A stretch of 64,000 nucleotides of DNA, from the NCBI RefSeq assembly GCF_001577265.1, contig NZ_CP014517.1, forward strand, positions 2,037,001 to 2,101,000, in the 5' to 3' direction. The notes under the pieces were generated by a model. The model was not told the DNA's origin and made no database searches. It was given only the letters and a program-made list of their open reading frames with translations. Below are positions 51,452 to 59,311 of this stretch, in pieces. Position numbers and translations under genes: made by a program. This DNA is from Variovorax sp. PAMC 28711 (lineage in GTDB: Bacteria; Pseudomonadota; Gammaproteobacteria; Burkholderiales; Burkholderiaceae_C). Position 1 is the stretch's first letter. Each line of letters begins with the position of its first letter.

Positions 51452-51458
51452 ACGCGCA

Positions 51459-52589
51459 GTGCACCGGCTCGTCGTTTTCGCGGTGCCGGTGTTCGCGCTG
51501 CTGATGGCCTGCGAATTCGGCTGGGGCTGGGTAAAGGGGCACAACACCTGGCGCCTCAACGACAGCATCGGCAGTCTGAGCCAGGGGCTGCTGAGCCAGG
51601 CCGTGGCGGTGTGCACCCAGGTGTTCCAGATCGGCCTGTACGCGATGGTGTTTCCGCTCGCGGCGCGCTGGCCGCACACCGCGTTCTGGGACAGCGCCAC
51701 GGGCTGGGTCACGGCCGTGGTGCTGTTCGATTTCTGCGACTACTGGTTGCACCGCACAGGCCATGAATCGGCCGTGTTCTGGGCCGCGCACTCGGTGCAT
51801 CACCAAAGCCAGGACTTCAACCTCTCGACCGCGTTGCGCCAGGAGAGCACCGTCGCGCTGCTCGGCTGGCCCTTCTATCTGCCGATGGCCGTGATCGGCG
51901 TGCCACCCGATCTGTTCGGCATCGCCGGCCTCATCGTGCTGGTCTACCAGTTCTGGATCCACACCGAGCACATCGGCAAGCTGGGCTGGTTCGACCGCGT
52001 CTTCTCGTCGCCCTCGAATCACCGCGTGCACCACGCCGTCAACGACGAATACCTCGACCGCAACTACGGCGGCATGCTGGTGATCTGGGACCGCCTCTTC
52101 AGCACCTTCGCCGAAGAGCGCGCGCCGTGCGTCTACGGCACGCGCCAACCGCTCGACAGCTGGGATCCGCTGCGCGCCGTGTTCAGCCCCTACGTGCCAC
52201 TGCTGCGCGACGCCTGGCACACACGACGCTGGCGCGACAAGCTCGGCGTGTGGTTCAAAGCGCCGGGCTGGCGGCCGGCCGACGTGGCCGTGCGCTTCCC
52301 GGAACCAACCTTCGCCCTCGACGCCGTGCAGCGCTACGACCCGCCGCTGTCGCGCGCGCAGCAATGGAGCGCGGCGCTCCAGTTCGTGCTGTGGACCGCG
52401 GCGACCCTGGCGTACCTGTGGCAGGCCGATGCGCTGTCCGTCGGTGTCGATGTCGCGCTGCTGGGCTGCGCCGCGGCCGGGTTGTGGCTCACCGGCGCGG
52501 TACTCGGATCGACGATGCGGCTGCGCTGGAGCTGGGCGCTGCAGGCGCTGCTGCTGGCACTCGCCGCGGGCCTCCTCGCCCGCGGCTGA
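51459..52589 (+). CDS. Sterol desaturase/fatty acid hydroxylase family membrane protein
   Basis: A 376-residue membrane di-iron enzyme. Three histidine boxes are present: HRTGH, HSVHH and HRVHH, with an HTEH between them, as in the fatty acid hydroxylase superfamily. Four to six hydrophobic segments frame them, and the last 75 residues hold three extra helices. It starts with GTG 7 bp after the ketosynthase stop. Members hydroxylate or desaturate lipid chains, sterols or carotenoids. With the upstream genes it suggests a modified lipid acyl chain. The substrate is not known. Confidence 0.88.
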   Translation: MHRLVVFAVPVFALLMACEFGWGWVKGHNTWRLNDSIGSLSQGLLSQAVAVCTQVFQIGLYAMVFPLAARWPHTAFWDSATGWVTAVVLFDFCDYWLHRTGHESAVFWAAHSVHHQSQDFNLSTALRQESTVALLGWPFYLPMAVIGVPPDLFGIAGLIVLVYQFWIHTEHIGKLGWFDRVFSSPSNHRVHHAVNDEYLDRNYGGMLVIWDRLFSTFAEERAPCVYGTRQPLDSWDPLRAVFSPYVPLLRDAWHTRRWRDKLGVWFKAPGWRPADVAVRFPEPTFALDAVQRYDPPLSRAQQWSAALQFVLWTAATLAYLWQADALSVGVDVALLGCAAAGLWLTGAVLGSTMRLRWSWALQALLLALAAGLLARG

Positions 52590-52599
52590 GGCCGGCCGT

Positions 52600-53640
52600 T
52601 CAGGCCGTGCCGCTCAATTGCTTGCGGCGGTGCTCGCCCTGCCGCTCGAACATCCAGCCCGGGTACTCGGCCGGCAGCCGGCTCGCGGCATCGATCTGCG
52701 CAAGCTCGTCCGCCGACAACGTCACCTTCGTCGCGCCAATGTTGTCGGCAAGTTGGTCGGGCCGCTTCGCGCCGACGATCACGCTCGTCACCTGCGGCTG
52801 GTGCAACAGCCAGGCCAATGCGATCTGCGCGACCGACACGCCCTTGGCGTCGGCGATCGGGCGCATCGCATCGACGCAGTCCCAGGCGCGCTCCTTGTCG
52901 ACCGGCGGAAAGTCGAAGCTCGCGCGCCGGCTGCCGGCCTCGCCCTGCTGCGCGCGGCCGTACTTGCCGCTCAGCAAACCGCCCGCCAGCGGACTCCACA
53001 CCATCAGGCCGACGCCTTCGCTCTGGAGCATCGGCACCAGCTCGCGCTCCAGATCGCGGCCAGCCACGGTGTAGTACGCCTGCAGCGACTCGAAACGCGC
53101 GAGGCCGAGCCGCTCCGACATGCCGAGCGCCTTCACGATCTGCCAGGCCGCCCAGTTCGACACGCCGACGTAGCGCACGTGGCCGTGGCGCACCAGCTGG
53201 TCGAGCGCGCGCAGCGTTTCCTCGATCGGCGTGGCCGGATCGAAGCCGTGGACCTGGTAGAGATCGATGTGGTCCAGCTGCAGCCGTTTCAGGCTCGCCT
53301 TCACGCCATCGAGGATGTGGCTTCGGGTCAAACCGCGTGCGTTGGGGCCGCTGCCGGTTTCGCCGAACACCTTGGTTGCGACCACCACCTGGTCGCGCGG
53401 CACCTGGAGGTTCTTCAGGGCCTGCCCGGTGATCTCTTCGGAGAGTCCGCCCGAGTACACGTCGGCCGTGTCGATGAAGTTGATGCCGGCATCCAGCGCC
53501 TGGCCGACGAGACGATCGGCGTCGGCCTGCTGCAGGTCGCCGATCTGCGACCAGATGCCGCCGCCCCCGCCGAAGGTCATGGTGCCGAGACAGAGTTCGG
53601 AGACGAAAAGGCCGGTGCGGCCGAGAGCGTGATAGCGCAT
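52600..53640 (-). CDS. Aldo/keto reductase (YajO/PdxI-like)
   Basis: A 346-residue NADPH-dependent aldo/keto reductase with the TIM-barrel tetrad: D and Y in FIDTADVYSGG, K in VVATKVFGE and H in YQVHGFD. The cofactor-binding end VIVGAKRPDQLADN is clear. The N-terminus MRYHALGRTGLFVSELCLG is typical of the AKR11/12-type group. The substrate is unknown. It converges with the hydroxylase gene, leaving 10 bp between stops. Confidence 0.9.
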   Translation of the reverse strand: MRYHALGRTGLFVSELCLGTMTFGGGGGIWSQIGDLQQADADRLVGQALDAGINFIDTADVYSGGLSEEITGQALKNLQVPRDQVVVATKVFGETGSGPNARGLTRSHILDGVKASLKRLQLDHIDLYQVHGFDPATPIEETLRALDQLVRHGHVRYVGVSNWAAWQIVKALGMSERLGLARFESLQAYYTVAGRDLERELVPMLQSEGVGLMVWSPLAGGLLSGKYGRAQQGEAGSRRASFDFPPVDKERAWDCVDAMRPIADAKGVSVAQIALAWLLHQPQVTSVIVGAKRPDQLADNIGATKVTLSADELAQIDAASRLPAEYPGWMFERQGEHRRKQLSGTA

Positions 53641-53713
53641 GGTGGGGTTCCTTGGAGAGTCGGCCAGCATAGGACAGAACGCCACACGACGCAGGTCGCT
53701 GCCTTGCGAACCG

Positions 53714-55048
53714 CTATGGCTTCGACAGCATTTCTGCCTGCGCCGATGCTGTCTGGCGCAGGGCCTCGCTGACCTTCGGATGCAGCGCGAGCTGCGACCA
53801 GAACGCCATCGCCATGTCACGCGCCAGCCGTGCGACGTCGCTGGCTCCCGCCTCGGCGTCGGGGAGGGCCAATGGCGTGTAGCCCATCTCGTCGCGAAAC
53901 TCGCCGGGTTTGAAACCCATGGGCAACATGTCGTACGCAGGTGCCAGAACAAAACGGGGCGATGCCAGCGCCATCGGATCTTCCAGAAAGAAGCTCAGAT
54001 TGCCGGTGTGCATGTCGTTGTTGCCGATCAGGCGTCCGAACGCGCGCAACACCCTGACCGTGCGGGCATCTTCGCCCGACAACTTTCCCTGCGCCGCGAG
54101 CGCGTCTCCGCTGGCCGCCCAATGGCGCGGCGCGCCGCCGATGAAGGCCCTGTGCACGGCAGACAGCGGCACCACATGGCGTTTTCCATTCAGCCCGATG
54201 CGGTCGAAGCGCACCGACTCCAGGTAAGTGCGCTGCGGACTCTCGACGACGCGCGTGGCAGCAGTCGCAATGCCATGGGCTTGCAACAAGCCGAGTGCCA
54301 ACGCCTCGGCATGCAGCAGGTCGTGCCAGCGCTCACCGAAGGGCGTGCCGCGCGGTGGGGAGAACTTGACGATCAAGCGCTGGTAACCCTGCGGGGTTTC
54401 CAGATGGACCAGGAATTTCGGCTGTTCTCCACCCGCCGAAGAGCCGGCCGGCAACGTGCTCGCCACATCGCGCGCGAGCCGGTCGTAGTGGTCCGCGCGG
54501 GCCGATACATCGAGCGGCGCTTCGGGGAGCAATTCTCCGCGAAGCTCTCCGAGGGTGAAGGCACCGGGCCCATCGTGCTCGAACGCGAGCAGGACGTAGA
54601 GCTGTTGCTCCAGCGTCCAGTGGTCCGGGTTGCCGTCGGCGAATCCCATCGTGCTGCCGCGCAACCGGCCCAGAAAACCCTGCGACCGCAGCGGGTCCAG
54701 AAACCACGGCAACTCACGCAGGGTGCCGATGTCGACGTTGGCGCCCTTCAGATGCAGTCGCTCCCCTTCCAGAAAGAGCAGTTCACCCCACTGGGTGGCC
54801 AAGCCGACTGCATCGGTCACGAACACGGGCTGGCGCGCTGCGTGACCCATGATGTCCCGCAGCAACGCATAGCGCGTGGCGCGCGCGCGACCGACCGCCT
54901 GGACCTCCGGTGCCAGCGCGGCCAGGGCACGGGAAACGGTCGACTGCGTTTTGCCCGTGGCACGCTGCAATTCCACGCTGCTCAGCAGTCCGCGGGTGCC
55001 CAACAAGGCGCGCACGGCCGAAGCGACTTGCTTATTCGGGATATTCAT
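53714..55048 (-). CDS. HipA-family kinase with N-terminal helix-turn-helix (YjjJ/HipH-like)
   Basis: A 444-residue protein. Residues 1-60 form a winged or helix-turn-helix DNA-binding domain (LLSSVELQRATGKTQSTVSRAL). Residues 90-440 are a HipA-like kinase: a P-loop-type serine region PAGSSAGGEQPKFLVHL, the catalytic GNNDMHTGNLSFF and the metal-binding APAYDMLPMGF. Length and order match E. coli YjjJ (HipH), which carries its own DNA-binding part and needs no adjacent HipB. No separate antitoxin gene is present. An AT-rich inverted repeat sits just upstream, probably its own operator. Substrate unknown; HipA itself phosphorylates GltX. Confidence 0.88.
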   Translation of the reverse strand: MNIPNKQVASAVRALLGTRGLLSSVELQRATGKTQSTVSRALAALAPEVQAVGRARATRYALLRDIMGHAARQPVFVTDAVGLATQWGELLFLEGERLHLKGANVDIGTLRELPWFLDPLRSQGFLGRLRGSTMGFADGNPDHWTLEQQLYVLLAFEHDGPGAFTLGELRGELLPEAPLDVSARADHYDRLARDVASTLPAGSSAGGEQPKFLVHLETPQGYQRLIVKFSPPRGTPFGERWHDLLHAEALALGLLQAHGIATAATRVVESPQRTYLESVRFDRIGLNGKRHVVPLSAVHRAFIGGAPRHWAASGDALAAQGKLSGEDARTVRVLRAFGRLIGNNDMHTGNLSFFLEDPMALASPRFVLAPAYDMLPMGFKPGEFRDEMGYTPLALPDAEAGASDVARLARDMAMAFWSQLALHPKVSEALRQTASAQAEMLSKP

Positions 55049-55053
55049 GCATA

Positions 55054-55082
55054 GATTTTATTTTAATAGATTCAATAAAATC
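55054..55082. promoter_or_regulatory. AT-rich inverted repeat upstream of the HipA-like gene
   Basis: Arms GATTTTATT (55054-55062) and AATAAAATC (55074-55082) pair perfectly around an 11-bp spacer. The repeat begins 6 bp before the start of the HipA-like gene in a 67-bp AT-rich island. It is a good operator candidate for the gene's own N-terminal DNA-binding domain. Confidence 0.6.
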
Positions 55083-55115
55083 AATGAGTTAATTCACTTA
55101 CTTTTGAATAGCTGA

Positions 55116-57323
55116 CTAGATTTTCCTGGCCCATGTGCGCAACAGCAACGCATTCGCCATCACGCTCACGCTCGATGCCGCCATCGCGGCACCGGCCACC
55201 ACAGGGCTCAGCAACCCGAAGGCCGCGAGCGGGATGCCGGCGACGTTGTAGGCGAAGGCCCAGAACAGGTTCTGGCGGATCTTGGCGACGGTGCGCGCGG
55301 AAAGGTCGAAGGCATCGGCGACCAGCGCCAGGTCGCCGCGCATCAGCGTGATGCCGGCGGCTTCCATCGCGACGTCGGTGCCGTTGGCCATCGCGATGCC
55401 GACGTCGGCCGCGGCCAGCGCGGGCGCATCGTTGGTGCCGTCGCCCACCATCGCGACGACATGCCCGCCGGCCTTGAGCGCCGCGACCTGCGCCGCCTTG
55501 TCGGCGGGCAGCACGTCGGCGCGCACGTCTTCTTCGGGAATGCCGACGCGCCGCGCCATCGCTTCGGCCGCGCGCCGGTTGTCGCCCGAGATCATCACGA
55601 CGCGCAAGCCGCGCGCGCACAGCGCCGCCACGGCCTCGGCAGCGCCCGGCTTGGGTTCGTCGCTGAACGCGAGCAGCGCTTGTGCCCCGGCGATGCCCGC
55701 GGCGTCGAAACGCAGCAGCGCGGACACGGTGTCGCCCTGCGTTTGCAAGCGTTCGAGTTCAGCCGTCGGCAACGCGACGCCGAGCTCTTCGCACCAGCGC
55801 GGGCTGGCGATCGCCCACGGCTGTCCATCGACCTGTCCGCGCACCCCGCGACCGGGCAGGGACTGCAAATCGGGCGCCGACTGCAGCAAGAGACCGCGCG
55901 CCATCGCTGCCGTCACCACGGCCCGCGCCAGTGGGTGCTCGCTGCCGCTTTGCAAACTGGCCGCCGCGCCCAGCAACATCGCGTCGTCCTGCGCCTGCAG
56001 CGGGATCAGCGCGCGCAGCCCCGGGCGGCCCGCGGTCAGGGTGCCGGTCTTGTCGAACGCGACGGTGTCGACGCGGTGCGCCAGCTCCAGCGCGCTCGCG
56101 TCGCGGATCAGAATGCCGTTCTTGGCCGCCACGCCGGTGCCGGCCATCACCGCCACGGGCGTCGCCAGCCCCAGTGCGCATGGGCAAGCGATCACCAGCA
56201 CGGCCACCGCATGCACCAGCGCGGTTTCGACGCCGACGCCGGCGAGCAGCCAGCCGACCAGCGTCGCCAACGCGATGACCAGCACGACCGGCACGAACAC
56301 CGCGGCGACGCGATCGACCAGTCGCTGGATCGGCGCTTTCGCGGCCTGCGCGTCTTCGACCAGCCGGATGATTCGCGCGAGCACGCTTTCGGCGCCCGTC
56401 GCACGCACCTCGACCACGAGCCGGCCTGCACCGTTGACCGCACCGCCCGTTAACAGCGCGCCCGGTCCCTTGGCCACCGGCAGCGGCTCGCCGGTGAGCA
56501 TCGACTCGTCGACTTCCGACTCGCCTTCGAGCACGCGCGCATCGGCCGGCACCCGATCCCCGGGCCGCACGGCGAGACGATCGCCTTTCATCAGCTCGCG
56601 CACCGGCACGTCGCTTTCCGCTCCGCGCGGCCCAACCAGGTGCGCCAACTCGGGTCGCAGCTGTTGCAAGGCCCGGATCGCCGACGTCGCCTGGCGCTTG
56701 GCGCGCGCTTCCAGCCACTTGCCAAGCAGCACGAGCGTGATGACGACGGCCGAGGCCTCGAAGTACAAATGCGGCGCCATGCCGTCGGCGTGGTCGCCTG
56801 CCACCGACCGCCACCACAACCAGAGCGACAGGCCGAACGCGGCACTGGTGCCGAGCGCGACCAGCAGGTCCATGTTGCCGGCACGTGCCTTCATCGCATG
56901 CCAACCCGCGCGGTAGAAGCGCGCGCCGAGGAAAAACTGCACCGGCGTTGCCAGCACGAACTGCAGCCACGGCGGCAGCATGAAGTCGATGCCGAAGGGG
57001 GCCAACAACATCGGCGCCAGCAGCGGCAGCGACAGCGCGATGCCGATCGCCACCGGCGCAAAGCCCTGCCAGGCGGACGCGCTCGCTGCCGCGTCCGCTT
57101 CGGCCGCTTCACGGGGCTCGTAACCGGCGACCCGCACCGCGCGCCGCAGCAACGCATCGACGTCGTCACCCGGCCCCGCCGTGACGCGCGCCGATTCGGT
57201 CGCCAGGTTCACGCTGGCCGCCTGCACGCCGGGCACGGCGCGCAGCGCGCGCTCGACACGCCCCACGCATGAGGCGCAGGTCATGCCGCCGACGGAAATA
57301 TCCAGGGTCTGAAAAGCATCCAT
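55116..57323 (-). CDS. copA: Copper-exporting P1B-type ATPase CopA
   Basis: A 735-residue inner-membrane pump that expels Cu(I). One N-terminal metal-binding domain holds GMTCASC. The membrane metal-binding motif is [10 protein letters not shown]. The phosphorylation site is DKTGTLTAG, with TGEP (in MLTGEPLP), HP (SEHPLAR) and GDGTND motifs. Eight membrane segments fit the CopA topology. The gene is divergent from copZ-cueR, and its promoter has the 19-bp spacing of CueR targets. The -10 box lies so close to the ATG that the mRNA may lack a leader. Confidence 0.96.
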   Translation of the reverse strand: MDAFQTLDISVGGMTCASCVGRVERALRAVPGVQAASVNLATESARVTAGPGDDVDALLRRAVRVAGYEPREAAEADAAASASAWQGFAPVAIGIALSLPLLAPMLLAPFGIDFMLPPWLQFVLATPVQFFLGARFYRAGWHAMKARAGNMDLLVALGTSAAFGLSLWLWWRSVAGDHADGMAPHLYFEASAVVITLVLLGKWLEARAKRQATSAIRALQQLRPELAHLVGPRGAESDVPVRELMKGDRLAVRPGDRVPADARVLEGESEVDESMLTGEPLPVAKGPGALLTGGAVNGAGRLVVEVRATGAESVLARIIRLVEDAQAAKAPIQRLVDRVAAVFVPVVLVIALATLVGWLLAGVGVETALVHAVAVLVIACPCALGLATPVAVMAGTGVAAKNGILIRDASALELAHRVDTVAFDKTGTLTAGRPGLRALIPLQAQDDAMLLGAAASLQSGSEHPLARAVVTAAMARGLLLQSAPDLQSLPGRGVRGQVDGQPWAIASPRWCEELGVALPTAELERLQTQGDTVSALLRFDAAGIAGAQALLAFSDEPKPGAAEAVAALCARGLRVVMISGDNRRAAEAMARRVGIPEEDVRADVLPADKAAQVAALKAGGHVVAMVGDGTNDAPALAAADVGIAMANGTDVAMEAAGITLMRGDLALVADAFDLSARTVAKIRQNLFWAFAYNVAGIPLAAFGLLSPVVAGAAMAASSVSVMANALLLRTWARKI

Positions 57324-57329
57324 GACCGA

Positions 57330-57360
57330 AGGCTAAAGCTTCACACGATGGCAAGGTCAA
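57330..57360 (-). promoter_or_regulatory. copA promoter with 19-bp spacer (CueR-type)
   Basis: On the minus strand, -35 TTGACC (57355-57360) and -10 TAGCCT (57330-57335) are separated by 19 bp. MerR-family activators act on just such over-long spacers. The spacer holds a partial dyad, CTTGCC ... GTGAAG. The predicted transcript start falls on or near the copA ATG at 57323. Confidence 0.6.
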
Positions 57361-57447
57361 GCCTTCAAGCCAATGACCGCGTGCTGGACATTGACATCGT
57401 GAGAAGGTTCAGACTGGCGTTTTCACCTTCATCACCAGGAGATTCGA

Positions 57448-57648
57448 ATGACCCAGACATTCAACGTGACCGGCATGAGCTGCGCCCATTGCGTCAACGC
57501 CGTGCAGAACGCAGTGCAGACGGTGGACCCGGAGGCGCAGGTCACGGTCGACCTTGCCACCGGCCACGTCGACGTGCTGAGCCCGCAACCGCGTGCCGAC
57601 CTGGTCGCCGCGATCGAGAACGCCGGCTATGGGGTGCAACCGGCGTGA
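57448..57648 (+). CDS. copZ: Copper chaperone CopZ
   Basis: A 66-residue heavy-metal-associated domain protein with the Cu(I)-binding motif GMSCAHC near residue 10. The ferredoxin-like fold is complete, ending in IENAGYGVQPA. It should carry copper to CopA. AGGAGATTCGA precedes the ATG. Its stop overlaps the GTG start of cueR (GTGA), so the two genes form a coupled pair. Confidence 0.94.
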   Translation: MTQTFNVTGMSCAHCVNAVQNAVQTVDPEAQVTVDLATGHVDVLSPQPRADLVAAIENAGYGVQPA

Positions 57649-58073
57649 CGGCAGCGACGACCGGGGCCACCGTCGCGATCGGCCGGGCCGCGCAGCAATC
57701 GGGCGTGTCGGCGCGCATGGTGCGGCACTACGAAGGCCTCGGCCTGCTGCCCGGCGTGGCGCGCACTGAAAGCGGTTACCGCCAGTACAGCGAAGCCGAC
57801 GTGCACAGCCTGCGATTCATCAAACGGGCGCGCGATCTGGGCTTCTCGATGGAAGAGATCGGCGAACTCGTCGGCCTTTGGCACAACCGGCGGCGCGCCA
57901 GCGCGAGCGTCAAGCGCATCGCGCAAAAACACCTGGTCGAACTGGAACAACGCATCGGCGCGATGCAGACCCTGCACGGCACGCTGTCGCACCTGGTGCA
58001 CTGCTGCCACGGCGATGCGCGACCGGAATGCCCAATTCTGGAAGACCTGGCCCACGGAATGCAGCCGCGCTGA
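57645..58073 (+). CDS. cueR: Copper-responsive MerR-family regulator CueR
   Basis: A 142-residue MerR regulator. The winged helix (IGRAAQQSGVSARMVRHYE) lies at residues 12-30 and a long coiled-coil dimer helix follows. The C-terminal metal loop HCCHGDARPECPI has the two cysteines of the CueR type; a third Cys just before is unusual. It senses Cu(I) and activates copA and itself. The GTG start overlaps the copZ stop. Its end lies 8 bp before the origin-like region. Confidence 0.9.
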   Translation: MTAATTGATVAIGRAAQQSGVSARMVRHYEGLGLLPGVARTESGYRQYSEADVHSLRFIKRARDLGFSMEEIGELVGLWHNRRRASASVKRIAQKHLVELEQRIGAMQTLHGTLSHLVHCCHGDARPECPILEDLAHGMQPR

Positions 58074-58080
58074 ACCCGCT

Positions 58081-58475
58081 GCGGGTTCTCCCCACGATCT
58101 CTGGGTAACTTTGTGGATAACTCAAGTGCTTTCTTGTAAGGCTTGCACAAGCCGTTGATTTCAAAAGGAAATCAACACATCGCTTAAAAATTGTGCAGTG
58201 CACATTTCTGTCGGGAAACGCCCTTTCGCAGAATTGCGGAGCCCTGTCAAAGGACAACTCTGGGGAGCGTTCCGGCATAAGCGGTCGGTTATCCACAGGG
58301 CGGTGCCTTCCCCGTTTGTTATCCCTTTTGGCGGTACAGCACGGAAGCGGGGGTGCACACAGCCGGCGGAGCAGGCCAAGTCGTTGTCAGCATTCAGGAA
58401 AAGCAGCCTGTCCACAGACAGGCGCGTCCCTTATCTACTACTACTAACTTAAATAGAAGAAATAAGAGATAAGAA
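58081..58475. other. oriC: Candidate replication origin (oriC)
   Basis: A 464-bp gene-free stretch (58074-58537) lower in GC than its surroundings. It contains perfect DnaA boxes at 58289-58297 (TTATCCACA) and, inverted, 58112-58120 (TGTGGATAA), and 7-of-9 boxes at 58100-58108 and 58408-58416. The last box is followed by a GC-rich spacer (58417-58430), four CTA triplets (58435-58446) and an AT-rich tract to about 58475: the box, GC spacer, DnaA-trio order of a basal unwinding element. Palindromes lie at 58154-58176 and 58192-58204. dnaA is not here. Origin function is inferred. Confidence 0.65.
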
Positions 58476-58537
58476 CAAGGCCGGAGGCGATTTCGAAAGA
58501 TTGCGCAAACCGTTGCGGCACGGATGCCACGGCTACG

Positions 58538-59311
58538 ATGCAACCCATGTCGCCCAAGCCCCGAATCCTGATCGCCGAAGACGAATCGGGCATCGCCGAC
58601 ACCCTTCGGTACGTTTTGAAGACCGACGGCTTCGATCCGGTCTGGTGCGCGACGGCGGCCGAGGCCATCGCGTCGTTCAGCGCCTCGCCACCGGCTCTGG
58701 CGATCCTGGACGTAGGGTTACCCGACCTGAACGGCTTCGAGCTCTTCAAGAGGCTCCAGGCCATCTCGCAGAGCACCGGGGCGCCAGAGGTGCCCATGGT
58801 CTTCCTGACCGCCCGCAGCGACGAGATCGACCGGGTCGTCGGGCTGGAGCTCGGTGCGGACGACTACATTGCCAAGCCGTTCTCGCCGCGCGAGCTGGTG
58901 GCGCGCGTGCGAACCATCCTTCGGCGCAGTGCGCGGCAAGGCAATGCAGGGCCATCGGCACCGCCAGCAGTGCTGGCAACGGCTGAGCCCGCAGAGTTGC
59001 CCTCGACGCCCTTTGCGCTCGACGCCGAGCGCATGCAGATCCGTTACTACGGTCGCCTGCTCGACCTGTCGCGCTACGAGTACGGCCTGCTGCGCCTGCT
59101 GGTGCAACGGCCCGGACGCGTCTTCACCCGGGACGAGTTGCTGGAGCACGTGTGGGACGACGCGAGCGACAGCTTCGACCGTACCGTCGATGCGCACGTC
59201 AAGACGTTGCGCGCCAAGCTCAAGGCGATTGCGCCCGACATCGAGCCGATCCGCACGCTGCGCGGTACCGGCTACGCGCTGAACGAAGACCTGCCCACCA
59301 CCTCGTCGTGA
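58538..59311 (+). CDS. creB: Response regulator CreB
   Basis: A 257-residue OmpR-type regulator. The receiver (residues 6-130) has ILIAEDESGIADTLRYV, the phospho-acceptor in LAILDVGLPDLNG, and the lysine in IAKPFSPREL. The DNA-binding domain occupies about 160-255, with RTLRGTGYALNED at the end. Similarity and the cre gene order (creB, creC, and creD nearby) support CreB, the regulator of the Cre stress regulon. ATG 58538 or 58547 could start it. Its stop overlaps the creC GTG. Its promoter lies in or next to the origin-like region. Confidence 0.88.
   Translation: MQPMSPKPRILIAEDESGIADTLRYVLKTDGFDPVWCATAAEAIASFSASPPALAILDVGLPDLNGFELFKRLQAISQSTGAPEVPMVFLTARSDEIDRVVGLELGADDYIAKPFSPRELVARVRTILRRSARQGNAGPSAPPAVLATAEPAELPSTPFALDAERMQIRYYGRLLDLSRYEYGLLRLLVQRPGRVFTRDELLEHVWDDASDSFDRTVDAHVKTLRAKLKAIAPDIEPIRTLRGTGYALNEDLPTTSS

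Noticed and set aside
58154..58176. cueR terminator
   Set aside because: The hairpin has only 9 bp, is A/T-rich in the stem, lies 80 bp after the stop and has no T run.
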